Origin: Blastocatellia bacterium
Lineage (GTDB): Bacteria; Acidobacteriota; Blastocatellia; Chloracidobacteriales; JADJPF01
Length of the DNA stretch: 64,000 nucleotides
Reading direction: 5' to 3'
Assembly (NCBI GenBank): GCA_016713405.1
Contig: JADJPF010000006.1
Span: 124,001-188,000 of the forward strand
Shown here: positions 46,739-56,704 of the stretch, piece by piece
How positions within the stretch are numbered: position 1 is the first letter of the stretch
How the letters are laid out: each line of letters starts with the position of its first letter
Translations under genes and position numbers: made by a program
Notes under the pieces: generated by a model
Databases searched by the model: none
What the model was told of the DNA's origin: nothing
Seen by the model: the letters and a program-made list of their open reading frames with translations, nothing else

Positions 46739-48934
46739 ATGTGTAAGCTGCTAGGTTCAATTAATAAATTACTCGGATTATTACTTATAATAATTATAAT
46801 TTCTAGCTCTGCAATAATAACTCTTGCACACCCATTAGGAAATTTTACTGTTAATCATTTTGCTAAAATTGAAGTCACCTCAGAAATTATCTCCTTACGC
46901 TATGTAGTTGATATGGCTGAAATTCCAGCACTTCAAGAAATACAACTACTTGATACAAATGGAGATCGTACACCTGATCAAAAAGAATTAGAAATTTATT
47001 TAGAAAAAATTGCTTTAGAATATAAAGAAAAATTAAGTTTAAGAATAAATCAAACTCCTTTAGAGCTAAAATTAATTCAAAAAAATATCTCCCTTCCTAC
47101 TGGTGCAGGCGGGCTTTCAACATTACGGGTAGAGTGTGATTTTGAAGCTACACTAAATTCATTAGCAATTAATCAGCCCTATCAACTAGATTTTACAGAC
47201 ACTAATCATCAAGATCGTCAAGGATGGCATGAAATTTTTGTTAAACCAGCGTCAGGAGTAAGTATTTTTAATAGTACTATTTTTGGCAATTCTATAACAG
47301 ATGAGCTTAAAGCCTACCCTGAAAATATGTTACTTGCTCCTCTTAATGAGCGCAGTGCAACTTTATCTTTTATTAAAGGTCTCAGCCCTGCTAATTCTTC
47401 ACCTCTTCTTACTCGTGAAGGCCGCCCTAGTGCGCAAACTTCAGACCCTTTAACAGAGCTAATTGCCGTTCCAAAACTAACTTTAGGCACTGCAATTTTA
47501 GGCTTATTTATTGCTTTAGCTTTAGGCGGTTTTCATGCTCTTTCTCCAGGTCATGGTAAAACCATTGTTGGAGCATATTTAATTGGTTCACGAGGAACAA
47601 TTAACCATGCACTTTTCCTTGGTTTAATAGTTACAATTACCCATACATTAGGGGTATTTATCTTAGGCTTAATTACTCTTTTTGCAGCAAAATATATTGT
47701 TCCAGAAAAAATCTTTCCTATACTTAGTTTTACTTCAGGAATAATTGTTATTGCTATTGGTTTAAGCTTATTTATAAACCGGCTTTCTGCTGTTTTAGGT
47801 CTACAACTTCCAGTTCATTCACATGAAGGAGAAGAAAATAATAAAAGTCTTTCACATTCGCATGATGGGGTAAAACATTCCCATTTACCTATAAATAAAG
47901 ATGGTTCGGAAATAACTTGGAAAAATTTGCTAGCTCTAGGGGTTTCTGGGGGTCTTCTACCCTGTCCATCTGCTTTAGTCGTCTTACTTGCAGCTATATC
48001 CTTAAATCGTATAGGCTATGGTTTATTACTAGTAGTTTCTTTTAGTATTGGTTTAGCTAGTGTTTTAAGTCTTATTGGACTACTTTTTATTTATGCAAAA
48101 CGTTTTATTGACCGCCCAACATTTTCTAACCAACGCTTAGTAAATGTTTTACCTGTTATTAGTGCTTTTATTATTACTGGTCTTGGTGTAGGTATTTGCT
48201 TTCAATCTTTAAGTCAAAATAGCTTAACCAATTTCTCACTCTCGCCTGCTGATATAAAGACTGCTTGGCTTTCATTTGTTCCAATAATCAGCCTAGGTTT
48301 TATCTTAGGTCTTAAACATGCGATTGAAGCCGACCATGTTGCGGCTGTATCAGCAATTGTTAGTGAGTATAAAAACTTATTTAAGTCCTCTCTTGTTGGC
48401 GTTTTATGGGGTGCTGGTCATACGGTTTCACTTTTATTAGCTGGGTTATTAGTTATTTTACTAAAAGTTGAAATACCAGAAAGAGTTGCTCTTGGACTAG
48501 AGTTTGGTGTAGCGATAATGCTTGTAGTTTTAGGAGTAAATTCTATTTACAAACTATTAAATGATAGAAAATCTTTTTCAAGTGAGGAGTTATCAAACTC
48601 TACTTCATCGCTAAAGAAAAAATCTACCTTTAATTCACGACCAATAGTAGTAGGTATGATACATGGTTTAGCTGGAAGTGCTGCACTTATGGTTTTAGTT
48701 GTTGGAACAACTAAATCAGCATTAGTTGGTTTAGCTTATATTGTAATTTTTGGTATTGGTTCAATAGGTGGAATGCTGCTGATGAGTATACTAATTAGTT
48801 TACCAATTCATTTTACTACTAATCGTTTTACTCAAATAAATCTAGTAGTAAGAGCTTTAGCTGGCTTATTTAGCTTTAGTTGTGGGCTATTTATGGCTTA
48901 TGAAATAGGTTTTGTTGAAGGACTATTTCGCTAA
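46739..48934 (+). CDS. NicO/RcnA-like and UreH-like nickel/cobalt transporter fusion
   Basis: A 731-residue protein, starting at ATG 46739 with a TTGGAG site. After a signal-like helix it has an extracytoplasmic part of about 190 residues beginning AHPLGNFTVNHFAKIE. From about 260 comes a NicO-type transport domain (GGFHALSPGHGKTIVGAYLI, LIVTITHTLG) with a His-rich loop (VHSHEGEENN, SHSHDGVKHSH) and GVSGGLLPCPSALVVLLAAI. From about 520 a second transport domain has GLKHAIEADHVAAVSAIVSE, close to the HxxxADH metal motif of HoxN/NixA and UreH, then GVLWGAGHTVSLLLAG. At least twelve hydrophobic helices are present. Uptake or export of Ni/Co is expected; the direction cannot be decided. Confidence 0.8.
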   Translation: MCKLLGSINKLLGLLLIIIIISSSAIITLAHPLGNFTVNHFAKIEVTSEIISLRYVVDMAEIPALQEIQLLDTNGDRTPDQKELEIYLEKIALEYKEKLSLRINQTPLELKLIQKNISLPTGAGGLSTLRVECDFEATLNSLAINQPYQLDFTDTNHQDRQGWHEIFVKPASGVSIFNSTIFGNSITDELKAYPENMLLAPLNERSATLSFIKGLSPANSSPLLTREGRPSAQTSDPLTELIAVPKLTLGTAILGLFIALALGGFHALSPGHGKTIVGAYLIGSRGTINHALFLGLIVTITHTLGVFILGLITLFAAKYIVPEKIFPILSFTSGIIVIAIGLSLFINRLSAVLGLQLPVHSHEGEENNKSLSHSHDGVKHSHLPINKDGSEITWKNLLALGVSGGLLPCPSALVVLLAAISLNRIGYGLLLVVSFSIGLASVLSLIGLLFIYAKRFIDRPTFSNQRLVNVLPVISAFIITGLGVGICFQSLSQNSLTNFSLSPADIKTAWLSFVPIISLGFILGLKHAIEADHVAAVSAIVSEYKNLFKSSLVGVLWGAGHTVSLLLAGLLVILLKVEIPERVALGLEFGVAIMLVVLGVNSIYKLLNDRKSFSSEELSNSTSSLKKKSTFNSRPIVVGMIHGLAGSAALMVLVVGTTKSALVGLAYIVIFGIGSIGGMLLMSILISLPIHFTTNRFTQINLVVRALAGLFSFSCGLFMAYEIGFVEGLFR

Positions 48935-48968
48935 AGCTCTTATCTACAAAATCAGTAAAACCAATGTT

Positions 48969-50303
48969 TTACAAAGCTAGCTCATTAAGAGTTTTCTTTA
49001 CTATTTCAGATTGTAATAAATCAAACCTAGGGTTAAGTTCTAGGACACGTTTTAGATAATCTTGAGCAGCTTTTTTATCACCATTAGCTTTAGCAATCAT
49101 TGCTGCATGGTAGAAAAGTTTTGCATCCTTTGTACCAAGTTTTAGAGCTTCTTTTATTGCAGTTTGAGCCTCAGCTAATTTTCCAGCCTTTAATGCAGTC
49201 CAGGCAACTGCATCAGCACCATAGATGTCTTTTCTTACCTCATATTCTTTTAAGGCTAAGCTATAAGCTTCTTCAGCTTTTAGATCATGGTCTGCATAAA
49301 AAATAGCAAGTTGTCGATTGTAAATTAAACCATTCAAAGCATTTAACCGTGCTATTTGTTCCACTAATTCATATTGTGAGGAAGCTTCCTTTTCACGTCC
49401 TTCTAGCTTATAAAGATCTCCTAGTGCAGCTATAAAAATTGGATCAGGAACTAATTTGACGGCCTTCTCATATTGTTCAATCGCGTTTTTAAGCTCACCT
49501 TTTGCTGCAAGAACTTTGCCTAGAGAGCCAACAGCACGAAAGTAATTAGGATATGTTACTAGAGCATCCCTATAGTGTTTTTCAGCTTCTTCATATTTGC
49601 CCATTGAAAAGGCTGTTTCTCCCAAATACCAACGTAGCCAAGCAACATTTTCAGTATCGGGATTTGTTTCATCCAACAAAAAAGCTAGTGCTATTGAAAT
49701 ATGTTTTTTAGCATCTTCAAGCTTTCCATATAAAGAAGAAATGCGGGCATACCGAATTTCAATGCTAGGTACATTAAATGGATTTGTGTAGTTACGTTTT
49801 CCTGTTTGTTGGTAAATTTTTATAGCTTCTTCATAATCACCTAATTCTAATGTTGAATCTGCATAGAGTTGATAAGCCCCAAGCATTGTTGGATCCATTT
49901 TCATTAACAACTTTGCATTATCACGGGCAGCAATAAATTCATGTGTTGTAAATTCAATGTCAGCTAAAGCACTTAATGCAGCTTTATTAAATTCTTTTGG
50001 TGCTATAGCTAGGGAAGCTTTTACAGCACGAGAAGCAAGTTCTAGATAATTCATATTTGCGGTTTGTCGCATACGTGTTAGGTATCTGGAAGCTAGCATA
50101 TTGTAAGCAAAAAAATCATTGGGATTCTTTTTAACTTTATCCTCAAGAAATCTTATTGCTGATTCTATAGCTTCATCCTCTGATGGCAAGGGTGTAGCAG
50201 GCGGTAGTACTGGAGTAGAGGTTTCAGATTTAGTTGGAAATCCTCCACAAGCAGCACTAAAAATAAGACAAAATAATAAGATAAATAGAAAATTTTTATT
50301 CAT
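48969..50303 (-). CDS. TPR lipoprotein
   Basis: A 444-residue protein. The signal sequence ends in FSAAC (lipobox, Cys about 19), followed by a Pro/Thr/Ser-rich linker. From about residue 45 to the end there are roughly nine TPR-like repeats (for example YQLYADSTLELGDYEEAIKI, FSMGKYEEAEKHYRDALVTY, AKGELKNAIEQYEKAVKLVP and KANGDKKAAQDYLKRVLELN). TPR lipoproteins serve as scaffolds for envelope complexes; the partner here is unknown. It shares its terminal region convergently with the nickel transporter gene. Confidence 0.8.
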   Translation of the reverse strand: MNKNFLFILLFCLIFSAACGGFPTKSETSTPVLPPATPLPSEDEAIESAIRFLEDKVKKNPNDFFAYNMLASRYLTRMRQTANMNYLELASRAVKASLAIAPKEFNKAALSALADIEFTTHEFIAARDNAKLLMKMDPTMLGAYQLYADSTLELGDYEEAIKIYQQTGKRNYTNPFNVPSIEIRYARISSLYGKLEDAKKHISIALAFLLDETNPDTENVAWLRWYLGETAFSMGKYEEAEKHYRDALVTYPNYFRAVGSLGKVLAAKGELKNAIEQYEKAVKLVPDPIFIAALGDLYKLEGREKEASSQYELVEQIARLNALNGLIYNRQLAIFYADHDLKAEEAYSLALKEYEVRKDIYGADAVAWTALKAGKLAEAQTAIKEALKLGTKDAKLFYHAAMIAKANGDKKAAQDYLKRVLELNPRFDLLQSEIVKKTLNELAL

Positions 50304-50312
50304 AGATAAACC

Positions 50313-50344
50313 AAAGCCCTGACAAACAAAGTAATCAGGGCTTT
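50313..50344. terminator. hairpin terminator after the first DUF4331 gene
   Basis: AAAGCCCTGA (50313-50322) pairs with TCAGGGCTTT (50335-50344) around a 12-base loop. It lies between the DUF4331 stop and the TPR lipoprotein start. The T tail is better on the plus strand. Confidence 0.55.
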
Positions 50345-50371
50345 TTAGTAAGGAGTTAGAAATTTTTATAA

Positions 50372-51586
50372 TTAGTTTTGAGTGTTATCTACACTTCCTC
50401 TAGGCAATGGTTGATGTGGAAGAGCTACCCAAGGAAAATTATCAAGAAATAGTAGGTCATTTTTATCAACATTGTCTGGTCTAGGTTGACTGTTACTGAC
50501 TAAACTAACAATTGGATCAGTGACATCATCCAAAAGCCGACGACCATTTGGAAAACCAGCCCCTGCATTATTACCACCTTCAGGGCCAGTATTAGGTATT
50601 GAAGTATCTATTCGTAAATAATCGCCTTTTTCAACAGCTAATTTTGCAAATAGTCCTATATTAGCATCATTTGTTTGTAAAAGTTTTAGTTGACCAACAA
50701 TGTCATTAGCAAATGTTGATGAGTTTGGGCCTTTAGTATTGAAATCATCTTTACGATCAAAAGGAACAAATACAATATTTACAGCAGGAATTCCCATACT
50801 ATCAATTTGAACAAAATCACCTTTTCCTGTAGTTGTAGCATTAGAATTAATAGTAATTTTCTTTCTAATTTGTGTAGCAGCACTTATACCAAGTACATCG
50901 CCAGCACGACCTTTTAACAAGCTTATTGGAATACTATAAACAATAGCATTCATATTATAGCCAGCAAAAGTATCTCGGCCACGAGTAAAAAATGATATAT
51001 CTCCACCAGGAGTTCCAGCTTCAAGAGAGGCTCTATAACGAAGTTCTGAAGGTACATCAAAGAAAAACGCATCATCAGCAAGACCTGCAAAAAATCTAAT
51101 TCCTGTGTTGGAATCTGCTGTTATATTTCGGTTAGGTGCAACTGTTGCAGTACTACTTGAAAGTGTTGCAGGCGCAGTAAATGTTCTAAGTGTTGATCTG
51201 GTATCGGATAAAGTAATTGTGGCTGTTTGTGGGGTGGTGCGGCCTATTTGCTTAGAAAATACCGCATCTAAAAACAAATCTGGAACACCATCACCTGTAT
51301 TTTCAATATTAAATCTATAGCGTAAGTCCCCATCAAAAATACCAAAGTTTGAGTTTTCGCCTGGTACAATAAAGCCTCTTGATCCAAAAATAAGCTCTAA
51401 CCTTGTATTATCATTTGGATCAAGAAATACCCAAAAATCTGTAATATCGGCTGTTGCTCTTAGAGATGCAAAAGGTGCGTCACCATGATCGGCAGCATCG
51501 ATTGACGGCGGGGGAGTCATAAGAGAAATAAGAGCTACTGTCAAAATAAGCACTATAATAGAAGCTTTTTTAATTTGTCTAAACAT
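50372..51586 (-). CDS. exported DUF4331 protein, intact copy
   Basis: A 404-residue protein from ATG 51586, which has AAAGGA upstream. A signal peptide of about 30 residues ends near SIDAADHGDAP, the usual DUF4331 beginning. The domain fills the rest: ADITDFWVFLDPNDNTRLEL, YRFNIENTGDGVPDLFLDAV, FAGLADDAFFFDVPSEL and GPEGGNNAGAGFPNGRRLLD, then FLDNFPWVALPHQPLP. The family is secreted and of unknown function. A second copy lies immediately upstream on the same strand. No sorting signal is visible. Confidence 0.85.
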   Translation of the reverse strand: MFRQIKKASIIVLILTVALISLMTPPPSIDAADHGDAPFASLRATADITDFWVFLDPNDNTRLELIFGSRGFIVPGENSNFGIFDGDLRYRFNIENTGDGVPDLFLDAVFSKQIGRTTPQTATITLSDTRSTLRTFTAPATLSSSTATVAPNRNITADSNTGIRFFAGLADDAFFFDVPSELRYRASLEAGTPGGDISFFTRGRDTFAGYNMNAIVYSIPISLLKGRAGDVLGISAATQIRKKITINSNATTTGKGDFVQIDSMGIPAVNIVFVPFDRKDDFNTKGPNSSTFANDIVGQLKLLQTNDANIGLFAKLAVEKGDYLRIDTSIPNTGPEGGNNAGAGFPNGRRLLDDVTDPIVSLVSNSQPRPDNVDKNDLLFLDNFPWVALPHQPLPRGSVDNTQN

Positions 51587-51778
51587 AACGTTTGTCCTTT
51601 CGTTACTCGATTTGTATTGCAAATCGATGTAATCACTTTGCTCTTTTATTGTTATTTCAAAGATTTTAAGTTATCGATTTTTAAATCCATAATACTAATG
51701 AAGTACTTGAAAAGCGGGTAATTTATGTGATGAAATCTGTTCTAATTTCATAATACACACTTAAATTTGCTGTAGAGG

Positions 51779-51819
51779 AAAGTAACCGCGAACATTTAAA
51801 AATTTTCCGCGGTTACTTT
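51779..51819. terminator. hairpin terminator between the two DUF4331 genes
   Basis: AAAGTAACCGCG (51779-51790) pairs perfectly with CGCGGTTACTTT (51808-51819) around a 17-base AT loop. It lies about 70 bases after the second DUF4331 copy on the reverse strand. The stronger T tail faces the plus strand, so direction is uncertain. Confidence 0.6.
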
Positions 51820-51889
51820 TTTGTTTAATGAAAGGTTCTGATGTAAAGACACAGAACGATATTTTTATAACTCTTTTAAGAACTAGAGG

Positions 51890-53086
51890 TTAATTCTGTG
51901 TAGTATCTTGCTCACCTGTTTTTAAAGGCATAAACGGTTGAGCTACCCAGGGGAATACATTTAGGAACTTTTTATCATTAGCTTGAATACCATCTGGTAA
52001 TTCATTTCTATTGTTGATTAAGCTAACAACTACATCTGTTACATCATCAAGTAGACGGCGGCCATTTGGAAAAGCTGCTTCTGCATTGTTACCACCTTCT
52101 GGCCCTGTATTGGGTTTAGATAAATCAATACGAATATAATCGCCTTTATCTACTATAAGCCCCTTAAGTAGATTTATACTAGTTTCATCTGTTCCTATAG
52201 ATCTAAGCGATCCAATTACATTTTGTCCAAGTGCTGAAACATCAGGGCCTATAATGTTGTAACGATCCTTAAGGTTAAAATCTAAAAGCACTACATTTAC
52301 AACTGGAATTCCAGCAGAATCAACTTGGACTAAGCTACCTTTATAAGAAATTGTACCATCAGTATTTCTAATAGCTTTTTTAGGAATTAGTGTAGATGCG
52401 CTTACTCCTACGATATTTCCAGCAGGGCCTTTGACCTCACTTAATGGAATACTAAGAACTATGGTCATAACATTATAGCCAGCAAAAGTATCTCTAGCAC
52501 GACTAAAGAAGCTTGTATCACGAGAGCCTACAAGCAGTGCGCGTCTAAATTGAACTTCAGCAGGAACATCAAAAAAGAAAGGATCATCAGCTAAACCAGC
52601 AAAAAATTTAGTGTTAGAACCTGGATTAACTGTATTAACTCTATTAGGAGGATTAACAGGTTCTCCTAGAGCAATTGTAGTAGGTGCGGTAAATGTTCTT
52701 CCGCTTGGAAGTTTAACTGTAGCTGTTTGTGGAGTATCTCGGCCAGTTTGTTTTTAAAAAGTTATATCTAAAAATTTATCAGGTTTTGCATCTCCAGTAT
52801 TTTCTATATTAAATCTATATACAACAGCAGGATCAAATAATCCTCTACTTTCATTTTCTGATGGAATAATAAAGGGGTTAACCGCCATAATAAGTTCTAA
52901 TCGTTCGTTATCATTAGGATCTAGAAATACCCAAAAATCAGAAATGTCAGCAAAAGGTTGTGCTTGAGTGCTTATATCCTTACCGCCATCAAGATGATCA
53001 GCAGCATCAATAGATGGTGGGGGTGTTAGCAGTAAAATAGAAACCAACAGTGTCGCTATTAATAATGCAGCTTTCCTAGCAAACAT
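51890..53086 (-). pseudogene. second DUF4331 gene, interrupted by an in-frame TAA
   Basis: A 398-residue paralogue of the neighbouring DUF4331 protein. The start ATG 53086 has AAGGAG upstream, and a signal peptide ends SIDAADHLDGG. The frame is interrupted by TAA at 52754-52756 but stays open in the same frame on both sides. The intact paralogue has FSKQIGR where this one has F-(stop)-KQTGR, so one base change of a Ser codon (TCA to TAA) explains it. Downstream sequence is well preserved (TVNPGSNTKFFAGLADDPF, GPEGGNNAEAAFPNGRRLLD), so the loss is recent or a base-call error. Confidence 0.75.
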
Positions 53087-53551
53087 ATTTTTTCTCCTTA
53101 AGCATTTGTTGGTTATGACGTGATTATCAATCAACTTTTCAATTAACCACCCAAATTTTTGTTATTTTTTATTTGGATTATTAGTTATTTAATAATAAGC
53201 AGTTTAACTGCTTGCTTCTTAAAATTATTTCTTAAAAATTAATGGTTTATGGTAGTAATATTTTCTTACAATCTACCAACCCATTCAAAAAACAATAAAG
53301 TATGCCAAAGCGCTCTGTCAAGGCTGAAACCCAAAATGCTCTAAGAAATATTCCTTTCTTGGTAGGATTTAAGTAGATTTTATTTTATTAAAAATTTTGT
53401 CAGTAAAAATTCCAAAGCATAGTTAAGGGATATTTTTTCAATAAAATTAAAGTAATAAGCAATATATAAAACTAAATAATGCTGATGAAAAAAAGTTTTT
53501 ATCTTTTTAAAAATATGTATTCTTTTTACATATTTTTACCAGAGTTAAAAT
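53087..53551. other. intergenic region, nothing identified
   Basis: These 465 AT-rich bases between the second DUF4331 gene and the kinase gene show no convincing gene. A 24-codon frame at about 53300 lacks a ribosome site. It must hold the DUF4331 promoter, which I cannot place. Confidence 0.3.
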
Positions 53552-54778
53552 TTATTGCATCAAAATTATTATCACTACTATTACACCAAGTAAAATTACT
53601 CCTATTACTCCTAATAGTACCCAATTGGGCCCACTAGCTGGTTGATTAGGTATTTCTGGAGACTCTTTTATTGGAATAGAAATTTTTTGTGATGCGGCTT
53701 TATCCTTAGAAACTATTTTTTGTGATGTAGCTTTGTTGTTAACAGTACTTATGGAAGGTGAAGTAGAAGATTTTTGTGGAGATGATTCTACTTCTTTGCT
53801 ATCAATAACAGCTTGTTCTTTATTACTTAGTTTATTTGGTACATCAGGTAATTCATTAGTTATTTTTCCTGATGTTACTGATTGGAAATTAGGATCAAAT
53901 TCTTTTAGTGCATCAGCAAAAGCTTCTAATAGTTCGCCTGCTGATTGATATCTATCTGTAACAGTACGGCTTAAAGCTTTTTTTAGAATAGGGTCAAAAA
54001 TAGGGGAAACAAAGGGAAAAGTTTTAGAAATAGGAGCAACATCTTGGCTAATTTTAAGGATTAAAAGTTGTTGAGCTTTAGAATGCTCTAAAGGTAATTT
54101 ACCGCTAAGCATTTGATAAAGCATTACTCCAATACTATAAACATCTGTTGTAGGTTTTAATTTCTGAGCTAAAACTTGTTCTGGTGACATATAATGGGGT
54201 GTGCCAAAAATTTCACCTTCAACCGTTAGCATTTGGTCTTTTGTTTTGCTTAAATCAGTGCGTTTGGCAATTCCAAAGTCTGCTAATTTTAAGACTTCTT
54301 CCCCTTTGGAATTTCTTGTCATTAAAATATTTTCTGGTTTTAAGTCTCGATGCAATACATTATGTTTATGAGCAAAATCCAAAGCCCCACAAAGTTGAGT
54401 TAAAAGTTCTAAAGTTCTGTTAGGTGAACAAGGAGCAGATGTATTTAAGTAACTTTTTAATGTATCTCCAGCAACAAATTCCATTGCTATAAAAAATAAG
54501 CCTTCAGTTGCTCCAAATTCTTCAACCCTAACTATATTGGGATGATTAAGTAATTTCCCTAGCTCGCCTTCTCTCTCAAAGCGTTTAATAAATTTCTCAT
54601 CATTAGCTAGATCTGGAGAAATAACTTTTATAGCTATTATTTCGCTACTATGTAAATCTGTAGCACGAAAGACTGCACCCATTGCCCCAGAACCAATTTT
54701 TGTTTCTAATTTGTATCGATTATTGATTTCTCGACCAATTAAACTATCAAAATAACTTTGTTGAGCCGCTTGGCCCAT
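53552..54778 (-). CDS. PknB-type Ser/Thr protein kinase with C-terminal membrane anchor
   Basis: A 408-residue protein. TAGGAG precedes ATG 54778. The kinase domain (about 20-290) is complete: GSGAMGAVFRA, catalytic Lys in IIAIKVISPDL, HRDLKPENILM, LADFGIAK and GTPHYMSPEQVL. A Ser/Lys/Pro-rich linker of about 95 residues follows, then a hydrophobic helix (about 383-405), with no extracytoplasmic domain. The design is the same as the kinase at 27459, although the sequences differ. No operon partner is seen on either side. Targets unknown. Confidence 0.9.
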   Translation of the reverse strand: MGQAAQQSYFDSLIGREINNRYKLETKIGSGAMGAVFRATDLHSSEIIAIKVISPDLANDEKFIKRFEREGELGKLLNHPNIVRVEEFGATEGLFFIAMEFVAGDTLKSYLNTSAPCSPNRTLELLTQLCGALDFAHKHNVLHRDLKPENILMTRNSKGEEVLKLADFGIAKRTDLSKTKDQMLTVEGEIFGTPHYMSPEQVLAQKLKPTTDVYSIGVMLYQMLSGKLPLEHSKAQQLLILKISQDVAPISKTFPFVSPIFDPILKKALSRTVTDRYQSAGELLEAFADALKEFDPNFQSVTSGKITNELPDVPNKLSNKEQAVIDSKEVESSPQKSSTSPSISTVNNKATSQKIVSKDKAASQKISIPIKESPEIPNQPASGPNWVLLGVIGVILLGVIVVIIILMQ

Positions 54779-55229
54779 AAAATTTGCTCCTAAAAATTAT
54801 TAAACTAAATTACTTTAACAAAAATTTTTGGTTCTAAATATAACCTAAAACCCTAAATAATTAATAGCAAAACTCCTTGCTATTCTAGCTTTTCTTACCG
54901 TTAATTGATTGATACTATGATAAATAATAAATATCTATATTTGCTTACGTGATAATAATGTATTAGCACTAATTATAGCAAGATTTAAGCTTAAACTTTT
55001 TATCAAAAATGCCTTTTAATTTTATCAATTAATTTTACTTAAGCATATAGTTAAGTCTAAATTTTTATATTATTGAAATATTGTTACTTAAAATAGCGAT
55101 CAATTAAACAAAACAAAAAACAGATTGGTTTTATTTCTAATTTTCAAAACCAAAAAAGCAACTAAAATTAGTTTTTAATAACCTATGTAATTAAAACCAT
55201 TCTATTTATTTAATATTAGGAGGCTAGCT
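54779..55229. other. AT-rich divergent intergenic region, nothing identified
   Basis: These 450 bases lie between the kinase gene (reverse) and the M48 gene (forward). I see only AT-rich sequence and a five-base inverted repeat AGCAA-N6-TTGCT near 54868-54883. Promoters for both genes must be here, but none stands out. Confidence 0.3.
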
Positions 55230-56648
55230 GTGAGAAAACTTCAAAAAGCTATTTCTGTAATTATACTAGTAACTTTGCTACTTTCTTCATCGCTTTTAGC
55301 ACAAACTAAGATTGTTGCACCTAAAAACCCCTATAAAATTTCTGATGATGTTAAATTAGGTCAAGAAGCAGCTAGCGAAGCAGAACGTAAATTGCCAATA
55401 ATCCGTGACCGGCAATTAGAAAGCTATCTAGTTAATGTTGGTCAACGACTAGTTGAAGCCATTCCCCCACAATACCAACAAAATGAATTTCGTTACTCTT
55501 TTAAGCTAGTGGATGCAAAGGAAATAAATGCTTTTGCTTTGCCTGGGGGATTTACTTATGTAAATCGTGGTTTAATTGAAGTGGCTAAAACAGAGGGCGA
55601 GCTAGCAGGAGTAATGGCACATGAAATTAGCCATGTTGCACTACGTCATGGAACAGCACAGGCAGCTAAAGCACAAAAATATGCTATTGGAGCAACAGCA
55701 GGTCAAATCTTAGGAGCAATCGTTGGTGGTGGGCTAGGTAGTGTTATTGCTGGTGGTAGCCAATTAGGTATTGGTGCTTATTTCTTAAAATTTAGCCGTG
55801 AATATGAAACCCAATCTGACTTACTTGGTGCGCAAATTATGGCACAGGCTGGTTATGACCCAAGGGATTTAGGAAATATGTTTCGCACTATTGAAAAAGC
55901 TTCTGGCGGCAAAGGTGGGCCAGAATGGTTAAGTAGCCACCCAAACCCAGGTAATCGTTATGAAGCTATTAATCGTGAGGCTGAACTCTTAAATGTACGC
56001 AAGTCTAACCGTAGTGACCAGGAATTTAGCCGTGTTCAAGCACGATTAAGAGAATTACCAAATGCAACGCCTAGAGATAATAAAAATGATAATGCTGGTA
56101 ATAATACTGGTAATAATACTGGTAATAACCGTCCAACTTCAGGTGGCACTATAAATAGTCGTGTAGCTTTACCTTCAACACGCTATAAAAGTTATAGTGA
56201 TAGGTCTTTTGAATTTAAGGTTCCAGAAAATTGGCGAGAGCTAAAAGACCAAAACAGCGTAACTTTTGCTCCAGAAGGTGCTTATGGTGAAGTATCCCAA
56301 CGCTTTATCTTTACCCATGGAGTTTTAGCAGGTATAACACGTACTAATGGAGAAGTAAATTTTAAGCAAGCTAGCAGTGAGTTTATCCAAGCATTACAAC
56401 AAAATAATCCAAATTTACGACAACAAGGACAACTACAACGCACTACAGTAAATGGGCGCAGAGGTTTTATTGCTAACTTCACTAATGTTTCAGATGTTAC
56501 TGGAAAGACCGAAAGTGTAACGATTATTACTGCTCGACTTAATAACGGCGATATGTTTTATTTAATCCCTGTTTCACCTCAAGCAGAATCACGAAATTAT
56601 CAAAGAGCTTTTCAACAAATAATCTCGTCTATTCAGCTTTCTGATTAA
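55230..56648 (+). CDS. exported M48-family zinc metalloprotease
   Basis: A 472-residue protein with a GTG start, chosen for the AGGAGG site six bases upstream. The signal peptide ends SSLLAQ. The M48 domain (about 35-260) has FALPGGFTYVNRGLIEVAKT, the zinc motif HEISH (about residue 131) in MAHEISHVALRHG, and the third-ligand region EYETQSDLLGAQIMAQAGYD. A Gly-rich hydrophobic segment follows the zinc motif, as in BepA/YfgC. After an Asn/Gly/Thr-repeat linker (about 285-310) comes a domain of about 150 residues (SDRSFEFKVPENWRELKDQN) that I do not recognise. Family members degrade misfolded outer-membrane proteins; that role is likely here. A terminator follows. Confidence 0.88.
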   Translation: MRKLQKAISVIILVTLLLSSSLLAQTKIVAPKNPYKISDDVKLGQEAASEAERKLPIIRDRQLESYLVNVGQRLVEAIPPQYQQNEFRYSFKLVDAKEINAFALPGGFTYVNRGLIEVAKTEGELAGVMAHEISHVALRHGTAQAAKAQKYAIGATAGQILGAIVGGGLGSVIAGGSQLGIGAYFLKFSREYETQSDLLGAQIMAQAGYDPRDLGNMFRTIEKASGGKGGPEWLSSHPNPGNRYEAINREAELLNVRKSNRSDQEFSRVQARLRELPNATPRDNKNDNAGNNTGNNTGNNRPTSGGTINSRVALPSTRYKSYSDRSFEFKVPENWRELKDQNSVTFAPEGAYGEVSQRFIFTHGVLAGITRTNGEVNFKQASSEFIQALQQNNPNLRQQGQLQRTTVNGRRGFIANFTNVSDVTGKTESVTIITARLNNGDMFYLIPVSPQAESRNYQRAFQQIISSIQLSD

Positions 56649-56654
56649 TTACTT

Positions 56655-56686
56655 AAAAAGTAGCTCAAGACTTTGAGCTACTTTTT
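56655..56686 (+). terminator. terminator of the M48 protease gene
   Basis: A 14-base perfect stem (56655-56668 with 56673-56686), AAGTAGCTCAA against TTGAGCTACTT with A/T runs, encloses a four-base loop seven bases after the stop codon. Confidence 0.85.
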
Positions 56687-56704
56687 TAATAATCTTTTTA
56701 ATTT

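Noticed and set aside
53302..53376. 24-codon open frame beginning ATGCCAAAGCGC
   Set aside because: It has no ribosome site, no family resemblance and no conserved context visible; probably chance.
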